Part shown: positions 23,647 through 35,391 of the stretch, in pieces | Layout: every line of letters starts with the position of its first letter | How positions within the stretch are numbered: position 1 is the first letter of the stretch | Assembly (NCBI GenBank): GCA_022701365.1 | Contig: JAKUHH010000080.1 | Span: 808,436-872,435 of the forward strand | Direction: 5' to 3' | DNA: 64,000 bases | Source of the DNA: Mycocentrospora acerina | Lineage: Eukaryota > Ascomycota > Dothideomycetes > Pleosporales | The notes under the pieces: model-generated | What the model was told of the DNA's origin: nothing | Databases searched by the model: none | The model's input: the letters and a program-made list of their open reading frames with translations, nothing else | Made by a program: the position numbers and the translations under genes

Positions 23647-23923
23647 AGGGTGCAACGCTATCAGAAGAGTGTTTCTGGTTAAAGACGTGCACCCTGTTGA
23701 GATTAAAGATGCCATGCTACTGCGAGACGGTTGAAGACATGCATCACGTTCATTTCGTCTACGTTAGCATTGGATTTTGGCACTAATTGAAAAATGGGAA
23801 AGAGTAACACGTGGAAGGTGATACGATGCTATCGTCTGAGGACGGTTAAAGACGTGTATCACACAAGGCAACGTGGAGATGAGTGCAACGCTATCACATA
23901 AAGTGATCAAAGACGTGCATTCA
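23647..23923 (+). repeat. Array of four structured hairpin elements after ERG24
   Basis: Four diverged copies lie at 23647-23695, 23708-23745, 23818-23862 and 23880-23923. Each folds the same way: an outer stem with a small bulge, an internal loop of CT opposite YRAAGA, then an inner stem of 4-7 bp that always starts with an A-T pair, and a 4-6 nt loop. Outer stems differ but still pair: AGGGTGCA/TGCACCCT, GATGC/GCATC, GTGATAC/GTATCAC, TGAGTGCA/TGCATTCA. Inner stems do too: ATCAGAA/TTCTGGT, ACTG/CGGT, ATCGTC/GACGGT, ATCAC/GTGAT. Every non-Watson-Crick pair is G-T on the plus strand, which implies plus-strand RNA. I recognise no known family. Confidence 0.75.
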
Positions 23924-26104
23924 ATGACTGTAGAGATAGTTATGCGTATTATATAAAATCTAATATTATCGACAACAACAGAAAATGAATGAATGAAGTA
24001 TTCTCTGTTTTTCGGACCTGTCATGTAACATTTGCAGTCTATGCTGGGACATGGAAACCTATCGAAAATTAACTTCACTCCACTCGCACCGAATACACTA
24101 CTCTGCATCGCACAATAGGCTTGCTACCACCTCTCATTACTTATACTTCACTCCATAATGCCCCAGTATGACTCCAAGTTGCATAGTCATAGTTTACATT
24201 CGTTGTAGAACAATAGTACCTTCAGTAGCCAGCCCACACCCACTTCGAAAAGTGAGAGCTTTATCGACAAGCGAGGCATCTCTCCCTTCTAGAGTGGGAC
24301 TTCTACCAAAAATTGGACAAAAATGTTCAACAATGGAATATAATTGGAGGATCGCGAGCCCATGCTCATCGAGGAGAACTGGCCACTCAATTGTACCTTG
24401 TCAATGCATGGTCAGGAATACAGCAGGCTGGTTGGCGGGCCAGCTGTAAACAGTTGGCGATTTTACTTGAGAATTTGGTGTGCATGGGTGTTACGCTCTA
24501 TGGTGAGCGCCGAAGAATTTTGATTCGGCTATAGAGGATCGAAAACTGGGTCAGAAGCAAGCTGTTGTCTTTCGTGCTGACAGATTGGTTTGTATGACGT
24601 TCTGTATGATGACTTGGAAGTTTTAGTGGATGATTCGAATGACTTCCGTTATTGAAAAAGCAGTGGAAGTAGTGGTTGAGAAATTACCAGCTCTGCGAGT
24701 CGATAGGGCTTGTGTTGTATATTGATTACAACTTGAACCTACTATCACAGAGGTGATCAGTCTTATAAGTATACTCTCAGGTTTTGATAGACGAAGTTAT
24801 CTAAGTATTTGAGTTTACGGATCCCCTCCTCGCCACCGAAGTTAACCTCCATGAATGTCGCGGACGCTTCCCTGCTTCATTGTACCACTACAAGTTGCCT
24901 CAAAGATTGGAGAGAGTCTATAGATGACTTAAGGCAATTTTGTTGACTGTTCGATTAAGATTCAGTATAGAGAATTCTTCAGTGAGGCGTTTGCCGACTT
25001 GGACATCTAGTAGGAGACTTCTAGTGCTTTATAGTGTGTACCAGTAAGTACACAAAGTACCAATCATAGTGTGAATTGGTATGAAGACAATATTGTGTGA
25101 CCCTTTCGTCTAAATGGAGTACTGAGTGCTTACTACGAACAAAGAAACTTAAAACTCCCATTTTGTCGGTGTTGGTAAATCAAACACCAAGGATCAAGCG
25201 ATCAAGGATACGAGTTTTGTCGTAAACTTAGATTTAGGTTCTTTCTCAGACCAAATTTTTTTTAGATTGATAAGTGTATTATAGCCCTGTTATTCTTGTC
25301 TTTCAGGTTGCTTCTTTCTGTAATTCTGGTCTTTGTTGGGAATGTTAAGATCGGCACTCTATACATGCTGATCTAGAATAGCACAGCGACCGTAAAATCT
25401 CAGGGTTGAAAAAATGTTTCAGGAGGGCATTGATCTAAAAGTCTTGTCCTACGTCTTCAAAAATTCAAGTTAAGAATAAAATGTGGAACATCTCCAGGGA
25501 GGTCGAACTCCAATCATGCAAGAGATTCAACGAACAGAAGTCAAAGTTATGAAATATAACTGTAGATTTATATAATCATCTCAGTCGTCTTCAAAATCAT
25601 CAAGTCCATCAGTTAGGCTATGAAAGACAACTGCTCCTTGAAGACTGAAAATGAAGATCATGCCAAAATAGGGATTGACCAGTCACTGGTGAGCTTGTTC
25701 GGCAATTTGTACTATATTTGTGCTTTGATCACCAAAGTAGATTTTGCTTGCAACTGGTTAGAAATCACCTCAGAGATATTCGTGCCCAAGGACTGAAGCC
25801 AGAAAAAGGATATGACATGACAAATGCAGCTTAGCTCTGTGATGTCGCTTACTCGTTAACTAGCGCTTGGTCTCGGGATAGTGTCTATGAACGTCACTTC
25901 GTTTCCTGTATCACAATATCATTTCAATCTACTATCGTTTAAGGTTTTCGTGTATCTGGTTGTATCTCATAACTGCAAATACTGGTATCTTTCTAGCCGA
26001 TAGACCGTATCTCACGCCACGAAACGCCAATCACATATATACCAAGTCTCCCAAGGCACTGAAAGTCTTGACAATGCGGGAAAGTCTTGACAGGGCTGTG
26101 CACC
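23924..26104. other. Intergenic region, gene-poor
   Basis: These 2.2 kb have very few open frames, especially 24540-25960, and look AT-rich. A degraded mobile element is possible, but I see no terminal repeats or transposase/reverse-transcriptase motif. The right end holds the 3' flank of the glycerate kinase gene. Confidence 0.45.
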
Positions 26105-27547
26105 CTAAAAATGCCTCCTTCCAAGAGCCAGTCCCACCATGATCATTCGCAGTACCTTTTCGGCGCCATCCGTGACCAGCGTCTCTGTCTGCATGATCGC
26201 CTCTTCGAGCGTCAGTGGCTCTTTCAAGATACTTGTAAAGGCTTGGATTCCTGCGCCATGCACAAGCTCGGCACCCTTTCCAATAGATCCGGCAAGAGCT
26301 ACAACTTGCGCTCCATTCTGCTTAGCTCGGCGGGCTACCTCGGTCGTCATCTTCCCTTCAGTCGATTGGAAATCCAAACTTCCCTCTGCGGTGATGACAA
26401 AATCCCACTGTAGTCCGAGGATGCGGTCGAACTCAAAGTACTCGTTGATGGCGTCTGCGCGCGCGCGCAACCTGGCGCCGAGTATCATCAATCCAGCGCC
26501 CAGTCCGCCGCTTGCTCCGCTACCTGGGGCACAAGAGATGTCTTTTTTTAGTACTTTCTGGGCGGCTTGCGCAAAACGTTGCAGAGCCGAGGCCAACAGA
26601 TCGACTTGTTCAGGCGTGGCACCCTTTTGCGGGCCATACACTCGTGCAACGCCCCTAGGACCACAGAGGACGTTTTTAATGTTGCATACTGCCTCAATTT
26701 GTACTTTATCGTCTGGAATACGATTAGAGTGGAACCCAAAATTCAGGTGAATCTGCTTACCAGCGTCTTGACGAAGGCGAGGATGGACATTCTCCCAACA
26801 AAAAGCGTCTAGGCGCGATAGGGATTGACCGCCTGCCGCGAGCGGAAGTTCTTTACCATTGGCATCCAAGAGACGAACACCCAGTGCCTGAAGCATTCCC
26901 GCACCTCCGTCAGAGGTCCCTGAGTCCCCACATCCGATAATGATTCTAGTACATCCTGCGTCGAGTGCCCTCGTCATGAGCTGACCTACTCCATACGTGG
27001 TCGTGACTGTTGGGTCTCGGCAGTCTTTGGGAACAAGACGAAGGCCTGCGGCTGCAGCCATATCCAAAACGGCGGTTTTCCTATCTTCGCCGATGAAGCC
27101 TAAGTGTGACTCGACTGGCACGCCAATAGGGCCGGTAACGGTCATTTCCACAATCTCTCCACCTTGAACCGCTACCAAGGCACGAGCGAAGCCTTCCCCG
27201 CCATCGTGTAAGGGAAGCTTCTGCACGATGACGGCTTTATGATCCAGGACTTTGCGTACTCCAGTTTCAATTGCACTCGCAATTTTCTCTGGTCCGAGGC
27301 TCTCCTTGAACCCCGAGGGTGCGACAAGAATCCTAAGTGGGTTTTCATCAAGAACATTACGGAGCTCAGTGGTTGGCGTGGGACGTGTGGATGAAGCTGA
27401 AAGAATTAACTCGTCCACTCTCTCCTGTGGAAGGCCAAATGTCTTCAGTGTTATGTGTCTCTGAGGCTTAGGACGTGTGCCTGAAGCGGATGGAAGGTTT
27501 GTAGGGGCAAAAAACTCAGTCATATTGGTCGGAAGCAGGGTAAGCAT
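26105..27547 (-). CDS. Glycerate kinase (GarK/GlxK family)
   Basis: This single-exon protein of 480 residues phosphorylates D-glycerate with ATP, linking serine, glyoxylate or hydroxypyruvate metabolism to glycolysis. Family motifs appear in order: LRILVAPSGFKESLGPEKIA (about 71-90), KLPLHDGGEGFARAL, VLDMAAAAGL, TTTYGVGQLM, IIGCGDSGTSDGGAGMLQAL, PGSGASGGLGAGL and FVITAEGSLDFQS. The core matches the usual 370-390 residue enzyme. The first 70 residues are extra and weakly basic, possibly a targeting or regulatory extension. ATG 27547 is the first in frame; 27523 is an alternative. The class with these motifs forms 2- or 3-phosphoglycerate, and which one cannot be told here. Confidence 0.9.
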   Translation of the reverse strand: MLTLLPTNMTEFFAPTNLPSASGTRPKPQRHITLKTFGLPQERVDELILSASSTRPTPTTELRNVLDENPLRILVAPSGFKESLGPEKIASAIETGVRKVLDHKAVIVQKLPLHDGGEGFARALVAVQGGEIVEMTVTGPIGVPVESHLGFIGEDRKTAVLDMAAAAGLRLVPKDCRDPTVTTTYGVGQLMTRALDAGCTRIIIGCGDSGTSDGGAGMLQALGVRLLDANGKELPLAAGGQSLSRLDAFCWENVHPRLRQDAGKQIHLNFGFHSNRIPDDKVQIEAVCNIKNVLCGPRGVARVYGPQKGATPEQVDLLASALQRFAQAAQKVLKKDISCAPGSGASGGLGAGLMILGARLRARADAINEYFEFDRILGLQWDFVITAEGSLDFQSTEGKMTTEVARRAKQNGAQVVALAGSIGKGAELVHGAGIQAFTSILKEPLTLEEAIMQTETLVTDGAEKVLRMIMVGLALGRRHF

Positions 27548-28760
27548 TGCCAGGTTTATGATTTTGATGAGGTACTGGTAGGTGTTCTTGAATGAGAAGA
27601 TGATACTGCGATGCGATGATGACCACGGGGAAAGTGTAGCTAAGAGTTGTTCAGAAAAAAGTAGCTAATGAAGCAAGTTATCTGAGCAAATAATTGATGC
27701 CTTTCAACCTGAGCACGCGAGCATTCTTTATATCTTCGGAATATGTTCGCCAAACGACGATCTCCCTCGAGATAGTCAGTACCTCTTGAAACACAGCCAT
27801 ATGATAGTAGCTCTCTCCTCCAGTAGCAATGCCACAAGCATATGCAAAGTGACTAGTATAACTACCAATTACAATCATCAGTTTCTGGTGGGCTACAGCC
27901 ATCATTCGTCCAGAGTTTCTCAATGACTTGTAAGTCTCCTTGAGTCATTGACGACTGTCACTTCTATCACTAGATCCTAGTTCTTGGGACCTAGAAATAA
28001 CCTCAGATATCATGTTCAAGGCATTATAAACAAGACATTGTACAGCCACTGACGATCAGTCTTTGATTTATAGCCTTGTACCATGGCCGGATATTGCGAC
28101 CACTGCCACATAGCCGTGAAACCAAGAACCAAGAACTGTATGATACCACTCGTTCTGAGTCAAGCTCTATCCCTACTCACATAGCCTCGAATTTACTTCT
28201 TTAGACTGTTTTCCTGCATATTCCAAGTCTCTTGACTTCTTCAGACGGCCCAATCAAACATCATCACGTGCTTCCACTAAGCCTTTTAGCGACTTCCAGC
28301 CAGACTAAGTCAAACTTCAGACTCGGCAGTACTTTGAGACTCAGCCAGGGAGGTGACGTCTGCCCGCAAGGTTGTTATCGATCTGCACTTGACAATGCCT
28401 CTTCCAAGTCACGCTGTTCCCTTTGTGATTGGCTGTAAGTGTAGGGTGGGGATACTTGCCATGACCTCACACGACCAATTTCTATTCCTGTATCTAAGTC
28501 TTACTGCTCCAGTTGGTCAATGTTCGAGCGTCTGATCATAGCAGACCATATTGATTTTTTCGCCTCAACATCTCGCGAACAGCCTCGCTTGATCGACTGA
28601 TCTATGGTGACACTGCCACATTCCCGTCAGTGTGGCCAAAAAATCCCTATATTGAAGAGAAGATTATCTGGAAATACAGCGCTTTTTTTCACGCATTACA
28701 CTCGCTCGATTATTTCGATTATTTACTTTCTTTTTAGCCAACGTGCTCATCCTCTTCGGC
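27548..28760. other. Intergenic region (divergent promoters)
   Basis: These 1.2 kb lie between the divergent glycerate kinase and MFS transporter genes. No gene is recognised; short frames lack domains. A pyrimidine-rich tract with T runs precedes the transporter ATG. Confidence 0.5.
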
Positions 28761-30630
28761 ATGCATCTCCCCGAGAAGTTGTTAAAAAGGAGCCATGCTG
28801 ATGATGAGCCTCGATCTAGCGACTCCATTGAGTTGCCGAGATTCTCGTTTGAAGACGATACAAGCATACCACTCGTTAGCACTGAACGTCTTTTTGACAC
28901 GTGGGTGAATGAAGGCACAGTGTACGACCCTGGCTACCACGCGACGGGAGACACTCGAAATGCAGAACAAGAAATTATTGTAAGTACTTCGATTATCGAT
29001 CCTTGATATTCATTAATGCGTCGAATGCAGGTCACCTGGGATGGTCCACACGACCCCAGAAACCCGTTGAACTGGTCACAGAAGCGGAAATGGGTCGTTA
29101 CTATACTCGTGTCGATGTTCACATTCATCTCGCCATTCTCTTCTACTATGATTGCGCCGGTACTTCCGGTGATCTCCGATGACTTCAATATTCCAGAGGG
29201 CTTCGAGCGACAGCTTGTCATGACCATTTTCTTACTAGGCTATGCTCAAGGGCCTTTTGTACTGGGACCTTTATCAGAGATCTACGGCAGAGTAACTGTA
29301 CTGCAGTATGCTAACCTTATTTACCTGGTATTCAATACGGCCTGTGGGTTCGCACAGTCAAAGCAGCAAATGCTTGCCTTTCGCTTCCTGGCCGGTATTG
29401 GAGGCGCAGCACCTCAGGCGGTATGTCATTTTTAACTCTAATATTATCCAAAGATCTCTATTTCATCTTCCATCAACCCATGGCTAACCTAAATTTAGCT
29501 GTGTAATGGCGTTCTTGCCGACACATGGCGCAAGGAAGAGCGCGGCAAAGGTCAAGCTATCTACGGCATGTTGACCTGGATCAGCCCTTGCGTTGCCCCC
29601 ATTTGCGGTGCATACATCTCCCAAGGCGCTCATTGGCGTTGGATCTTTTGGTCGACATCCATATTCACTGTCTTCGTACAGGTTACTGCTTTCTTCTTCC
29701 TCAACGAGACCTATGCACCTGCAATCTTGGGCAAGAAGGCACAGATGATTCGCAAAGCGTTGAAAGGCATCCGTGAGGAAGTCGTTGTACGTACCGAGTA
29801 CGAGACCGGTGACCGCTTTAGCAAAATTCTTCGGAAAAGGTTGATCATGCCTTTTATCATGATGTTCACACATCCAGCCACGCAGGCACCGTCGATCTAT
29901 CGAGCGTATCTATACGGCGTGTTGTATCTTATGTTGTCAACTTTCCCACTGGTATTCGAGGAGGTTTATGATATGGACATCGAACATGCATCATTGAACT
30001 ACCTCTCTTTGTGCTTAGGCCTCATGATCGGTCTGCAGATTTCACATCCTCTTATGGATGGCGTAAGTGATACACACATTCCTTGCCTGTTTTTATTTTA
30101 ACAAACCGCAGCTCTATGCCCGCCTCAAGGCACAATATAATCTCGAAGAAGGTCTTCCAGAATTTCGTGTCCCGCCCATGCTTATCGCCGGCCTTCTCTG
30201 TCCGATCGGTCTATTCATCTATGGTTGGACCGCACACTACGGCGTCCACTGGATAGCACCTAATATTGGCTGTGTAATTGTCGCTATCGGTATGATCATT
30301 GGCTTCCAGTGCTCACAGGCATACACCACAGATGCATATGAGGCGCAATATGCTGCTTCTGCTGCATCTGTTGGAGCTTTTATGCGCACCATGTGTGGAT
30401 TTAGTTTCCCACTCTTTGCTCCACAGATGTATGAGACGTTAGGTTTGGGTTGGGGCAACAGTCTTTTAGCATTTCTAACTCTTGGTCTGGCGCTTGTGAG
30501 CCCTGTGTTGCTCTGGTTCTATGGTCCAAAGTTGAGGGCTATGAGCACAAGAGGAATGCCTAGAAAGCCCTCCTCAGAGCAGGTAAGGGAGGAGGCAAAA
30601 TTCCAGCCAGGAGCAAGGCCATGGGTATGA
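28761..30630 (+). CDS. MFS transporter, drug:H+ antiporter-1 (DHA1) type
   Basis: This is a 563-residue, 12-span major facilitator. Exons are 28761-28979, 29031-29420, 29499-30062 and 30112-30630; the three introns (51, 78 and 49 bp) are in phase 0. The N-terminal cytosolic arm is followed by WDGPHDPRNPLNWSQKRKW, typical of fungal DHA1 proteins. Motif A appears as GPLSEIYGR between spans 2 and 3. WISPCVAPICGAYISQ corresponds to motif C in span 5, followed by HWRWIFWSTS. Relatives include polyamine and multidrug exporters (TPO, FLU1 types), so export of an amine, drug or metabolite is likely. The substrate is not predictable. Confidence 0.9.
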
Positions 30631-31002
30631 TCATTGTGAGCTTCGTGTTTTCAATATTTTGGAGAACAAGCAGTGGTTTTCTAAATTTTGAGGCACTGAT
30701 GAGTATGATTCATGTTTACGATATTTTTATTGTCTTAGCAAGGCGTTCGTAGATTGTACATGCAGAGTTAGAAATTTACCGGGCGATTCTTTTTATCTTG
30801 GTAGAAAGCACTTAGTATCCTTTAATCAAGAGTTCCATGAAAAGGTGATTAAAAAGGTTCAACCTATTTTCACTAAAAATGTACTCCCAATTGATACAAA
30901 TAACTAATAAGCCATGTTTCAAATTGACTAGGTACGGTATTACTATGCACCAAGTCTAGAATACGAATTTGATCATTCGAGTTCAGACTGCGAGCATCAA
31001 AG
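30631..31002. other. Intergenic region between convergent transporter genes
   Basis: These 372 bp separate the stops of the convergent MFS and OPT genes. They are AT-rich and probably contain both 3' UTRs; nothing else is seen. Confidence 0.6.
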
Positions 31003-34000
31003 TCAGGATGCGTATGTTCCAATACGAGGTCCAAAGTATTCGCCTTTGGGTAGCTTGAGTAAGGTGCATGCAGTGGCCTCACATCCGCTCTCCGGACTAT
31101 TGCCCCACCAGCTGATCTCAAAGCCATGAAATCCAACAGCGAAGAAGATGATGACAGCTGCGATCGCAATAGCAGTCGAAAATGCTGCCGACAAAACGTA
31201 GTTATATTTAGACCAGAAGGCCAGGTAGCGCTGGCGCAGATATACCATACTAAACCAGCCAGGAAGCACTGCAGGCCACATGTATGCCATATTGTACTGT
31301 GCCTAATGTTAGATCATGAACTCAAAATTTGCCTCTTTTCAACACAAGTACTTACAGGAGACCAGTTACTGCCACCGGCAAGGATCATAACAGGGTGGAT
31401 TTTGGCGGCCCAGTGCGTGCGAGGGAATTTTCTTTGCACGAAGTAGAAAAGAATCGGTACGGCAAATCCGACTGGGAAGGCTGACAATAAAACCGTATAG
31501 ATTCCTCCAGTGCCAAATACTTTGCGAGCGCCGAGACTGCCGAACAAAACAGCTGCAGTAAAATAGGTATTGACTCCCGGGCAAGTAAAGCGGTTTTTCT
31601 GGTCACTAAAAAGGTCATTAGTATGCAATAATTTCATTATTTTTCAAAATGGGACAAGTGAGAATCTCACCTTTCGCACAGATCAGGAATGTGTTCGATC
31701 TGAAAGTTCATAACAATCGTGCAAACAAAAGCCGAGACAAATACTGCCACAACTTGGGCCACAAACGTTTGCCTCTGCGGAATTTTGAGGTAATGTGCCA
31801 GTTTCAGATCATTGGCAAAATCTAGAGCGTGGGCGGTAGTGACATATCTCAAAAGGTTAGCTCGTATGGGAGTCAGTGGTAGAGGACCAACCTACCCAAA
31901 GCACTTGAAGTAGTTCATCGCGAGAGCGTTTCCGGGTTCCCATGCTCCACCAATAAACTCGGCAAGAACGTTGAATTCTACCTCCACACCAGTGGTGGCA
32001 AAGATGATACCAGCTGGGATCACAAATACCAATGCAAGGGCAATACCGAAGAAAACTACACCGACGCTAGTTTCAGTCGGCCATGCAGCGACGGCTGCTA
32101 CACCGAAAGCTATGGCGAGTAGGTTGAGAACAGCATACCACCACTCAGGAACTTCTGCGTAATTGGACATTTTTCTTGTATGAACATCTTTGAACTCGGT
32201 CGCGGCTTCCTTTTTGAAACTGCGAATCAAACTCCGGAATCCTAATGTGATGTCGTGACGATGGTACAGAATTGCGTAAGAGACCGTGGCTGCATACACA
32301 GCAAAGAAGTAGTAATACATCGTAATGCTACTAGCAGCGAGATACACTGGGGAGTACGCCTGATACTTGGCTTCGTCGAGCCATCCACGTTTGTCAAGAA
32401 TTCTTGAGACGTTGTAAGACCCACCGTTGTGGTTGTACATCAAATTGGAGTTGATAGGCAGATAGGCCGTATTATATGCGTTGGTCCAGTATAGACCAAC
32501 GATAGTGATACCGCCTATAAATGTTCCAACAAAAGTGTTGAGGGTGACACGGAAAGGCACAATAAGAGGATTGAGGAAGTGAGTCACGACATTCCAGTCA
32601 AAAGTTGGCAGCGGGTTGAAACCAAGGCCTTTCTTAGCGCCTGTGATAGCTGTGAGGTTGAAGTTGTTAGGTGCGATCCAGGCAATCCAGTTGAACAACG
32701 AGAGGGCTCCAAAGATATAGTCAGGGAACCAGAACCATACGAACATGCAGGCAAAGGCGACCATGAAGAAACGATATCGAGTCATGTTCCAGACTTTCTG
32801 GAAAGGACCCATCACGGGGTGGTTCGTCTCTTTCCGAAATATTAGCGGCCATACGTTTAGCGTGAGATTTTAGAATGAAAACTTACCGTTATGAAGCGAG
32901 CTGTTCAAGGCAATAGTAACGAGTGAAGCTGGCCAAATGCAAAACGATGGGTACACCAAGAAACGTCTGCACAAACCGGCCAGACCAAAGCCCATCAAAT
33001 TAGTCGAGAGTGCTAGCAAGATCTGATAGCTGAACGATTTTGCATACTTCTGGCCAAAATAACGATCCATCCATTGTGTGAAGACTGGGCAGTGAGGTTA
33101 GCACGAGATTCTATCCGCAATTTGCTTAATCACAAAAAAGAGGGCTTACTGATGTATCTGGAACTTGGCAAAGTCTTTCCAACACTTGCCATGATTGATA
33201 TTAGCATGTGTTCCTTCTTGTTGAAGGGACCTGGGTTTAGGCTGTGTCGGATTCCGAACAGTGTGAACCCTACATCTGGGAGCCACTTTTCTGCAGCCTT
33301 GCCTACAGGGTACGCTAAAAGCTGCACGATTTCGGCGCGAATCGAGATCGATGGTTGCCGCACGCTGAATAGTTGATTGATGAATGCAATAAGTATGACA
33401 AACATCAGACCGATGACCCAAGAGCGGATTGTAGATACCGGGAGGCTAGGGTCGTCATTAGGGTCAACAACAGCGCGCACCTCTGCGTAGGGGCTGTTCG
33501 TCGTGAGAAGATAAACCTCAACCTTGGTCTCTGAGATTTCTCGAGGATAGGAATCCGGGTTCTCGAAGATATCGGCATTGGCAAGGAAAGCCTTCAGGCG
33601 TTCAAGAGCACCAGCAGGGAAGTTTGAGTCAAGACTATGTTGGGCAATCAGGTACTTAGTTGTCTGGAATCTTGTGAGGAAGTAGCTCTGTAAAAGTTCT
33701 GTCCATATTCAGTCGTACCTCTCGTGTCTCTTCAAGTGATAGCGTATGAGAATGTTCCCTAGCCTCGAGGACTTCTTCGACAGTTGCATTGAGTTGCCTT
33801 CGAATAGTCAGTTACCCCATTTCTGCAATTGGAACACTTCTGAGGATCACCTCGCAACATCTGCGATAGAAATCTTTTCGTCGAAACTCCCTCTCTGTTG
33901 CAACATTAATCGTGGTAAACCTAATAATATGCACCACAAGGTCTTACCTGAAGGTTTGGTTCGACTACTGGTACAGCATCGATAATGTCGTCCGTTTTCT

Positions 34001-34016
34001 CATTAGAATTCCCCAT
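31003..34016 (-). CDS. Oligopeptide transporter (OPT family)
   Basis: This is a proton-coupled small-peptide transporter of the plasma or endosomal membrane. Exons: 34016-33948, 33797-33719, 33663-33150, 33084-32887, 32829-31896, 31847-31671, 31605-31356 and 31296-31003, giving about 830 residues. Family landmarks are QLNATVEEVLEARE and NFPAGALERLKAFL before the membrane region, then RSWVIGLMFV, SVRQPSISI, GFTLFGIRHSLNPGPFN and KKEHMLISIMA. After these come EFIGGAWEPGNALAMNYFK, TTAHALDFANDLKLAHYLKIP and CPGVNTYFTAAVLFG. All junctions keep frame except the first: exon 34016-33948 ends in phase 0 while the next needs phase 2, so the N terminus (MGNSNEKTDDIIDAV) needs checking. Convergent with the MFS gene. 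Confidence 0.88.
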
Positions 34017-35391
34017 TGTGGTAACTGGCTGGATGAGCAAATGGCTCCGGCCTGCCTCAACTGAAACGTCTGTAGAAGTTCGATTGGAAGTTTCCAAAAC
34101 TCAATGACTTTGACAAAATGAATTATTCGTCTCATATATACAGATAACAACCAGTGAAATTACTATCGTAAAGTACCGGTTTATTAAATCTATCAACACC
34201 TTTGTGATCCACTGCTATTAGGATTTTCATGATTCGTACTGCATCAATCCCCGACATCGTCGCGGAGACATACCTAGATTGGACTATCGAAGCGATTGAT
34301 AAATTTCACATGTACAATTGTTGAGCGATTGCCACAACCGATTATGTCTACTGATTAGTATATCCATGTAGATAAAAGACACTAAAGCCATCTAGCTGTA
34401 CGTAATTAAGGTTACATTTGCTTTCCATTCGTCCAGCACTTGATCTGGAACGTGCTTCTGAGCTTAGCCAGCAGAAGCTTCCTCCGTCTGCTTGCCAAGT
34501 ATCACATTATTCAAAGACCGAAACCGAACACGATAGCCAGGTTACATACTATTTAATGGGTCCAAGATCCTCTGCATTTTCTGAGCAGACTTGGCGATTG
34601 CATCATTCGACTAAAGATTGGCAAAGCGTGGTAGCATCCGAATCTTTCATATCGTTGCATAGCCAAGCACTACGTAGCTCCGGAAATTTGCCGGCACGAG
34701 TACACTGGGTTGTTCAATTCTTCCTAGAACTCACTACGAAAAACTCAAGGTTCAAATATAGGACTTTTTGTTATCAAGTCTGTTCAAAGTCATGCTTGTA
34801 ATAGCCTGTTTGGGCGAATAGGATCGTCATCATAGAAACAATAACCATCTATAAGGTCATATTAAAAAAAAAGACTAATTGGAAGAGCACTTCATAGGTC
34901 CATAGGCTGAGAGATGTATTAATCCTTACATGAAAACGACGTTACGATCGAGGTTTAGATATAACTAACAATGTGTATCTGTTTGTTCAATCTCTCGCCG
35001 ATGTAAATTTACAAACATAGCAGCCTTCCATACGCAGGAACAGCTACCAGCCACTTGCGTAATCGGGTGGCTTGGCGTATGGAACTTTAGCAGTTGTCTC
35101 AACATATTGGTTGCTACAAACAGCTGATTTTGTCAGGTTGCTGAGCAGCGCAATCCTATGTTCCGATGACGTGACCGGGTTCTCCACTTCCACCCCACCT
35201 AGCCAGCCCTGCGATCTCTAGCACGTCAATTCAATGCCCTTACAGGGCATAGTGTGAAGCTTCTTCTATAGAATATGTCTTATATTCTTACAAGAACGCA
35301 AGCGTGAACATGCCAGTTTTTGGCCATTCTTCGTATTATCAACCATCACACGAACCATAGAGCGTTGCATTACAACAGCACCAATTCCACT
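34017..35391. other. Intergenic region (divergent promoters)
   Basis: These 1.4 kb lie between the divergent OPT and CE9-like genes. A 127-codon frame at 34418-34801 begins with TTG, not ATG, and has no domain. No gene is recognised. Confidence 0.5.

Noticed and set aside
23647..23923. CRISPR array or tRNA cluster as an explanation of the repeats after ERG24
   Set aside because: There are no identical repeats or regular spacers, and the 38-49 nt elements lack tRNA arms; also the host is a fungus.
33688..33718. 31-bp intron in the OPT gene
   Set aside because: It is too short for a fungal intron; a 55-bp intron (33664-33718) to the next in-frame AG gives a better protein.
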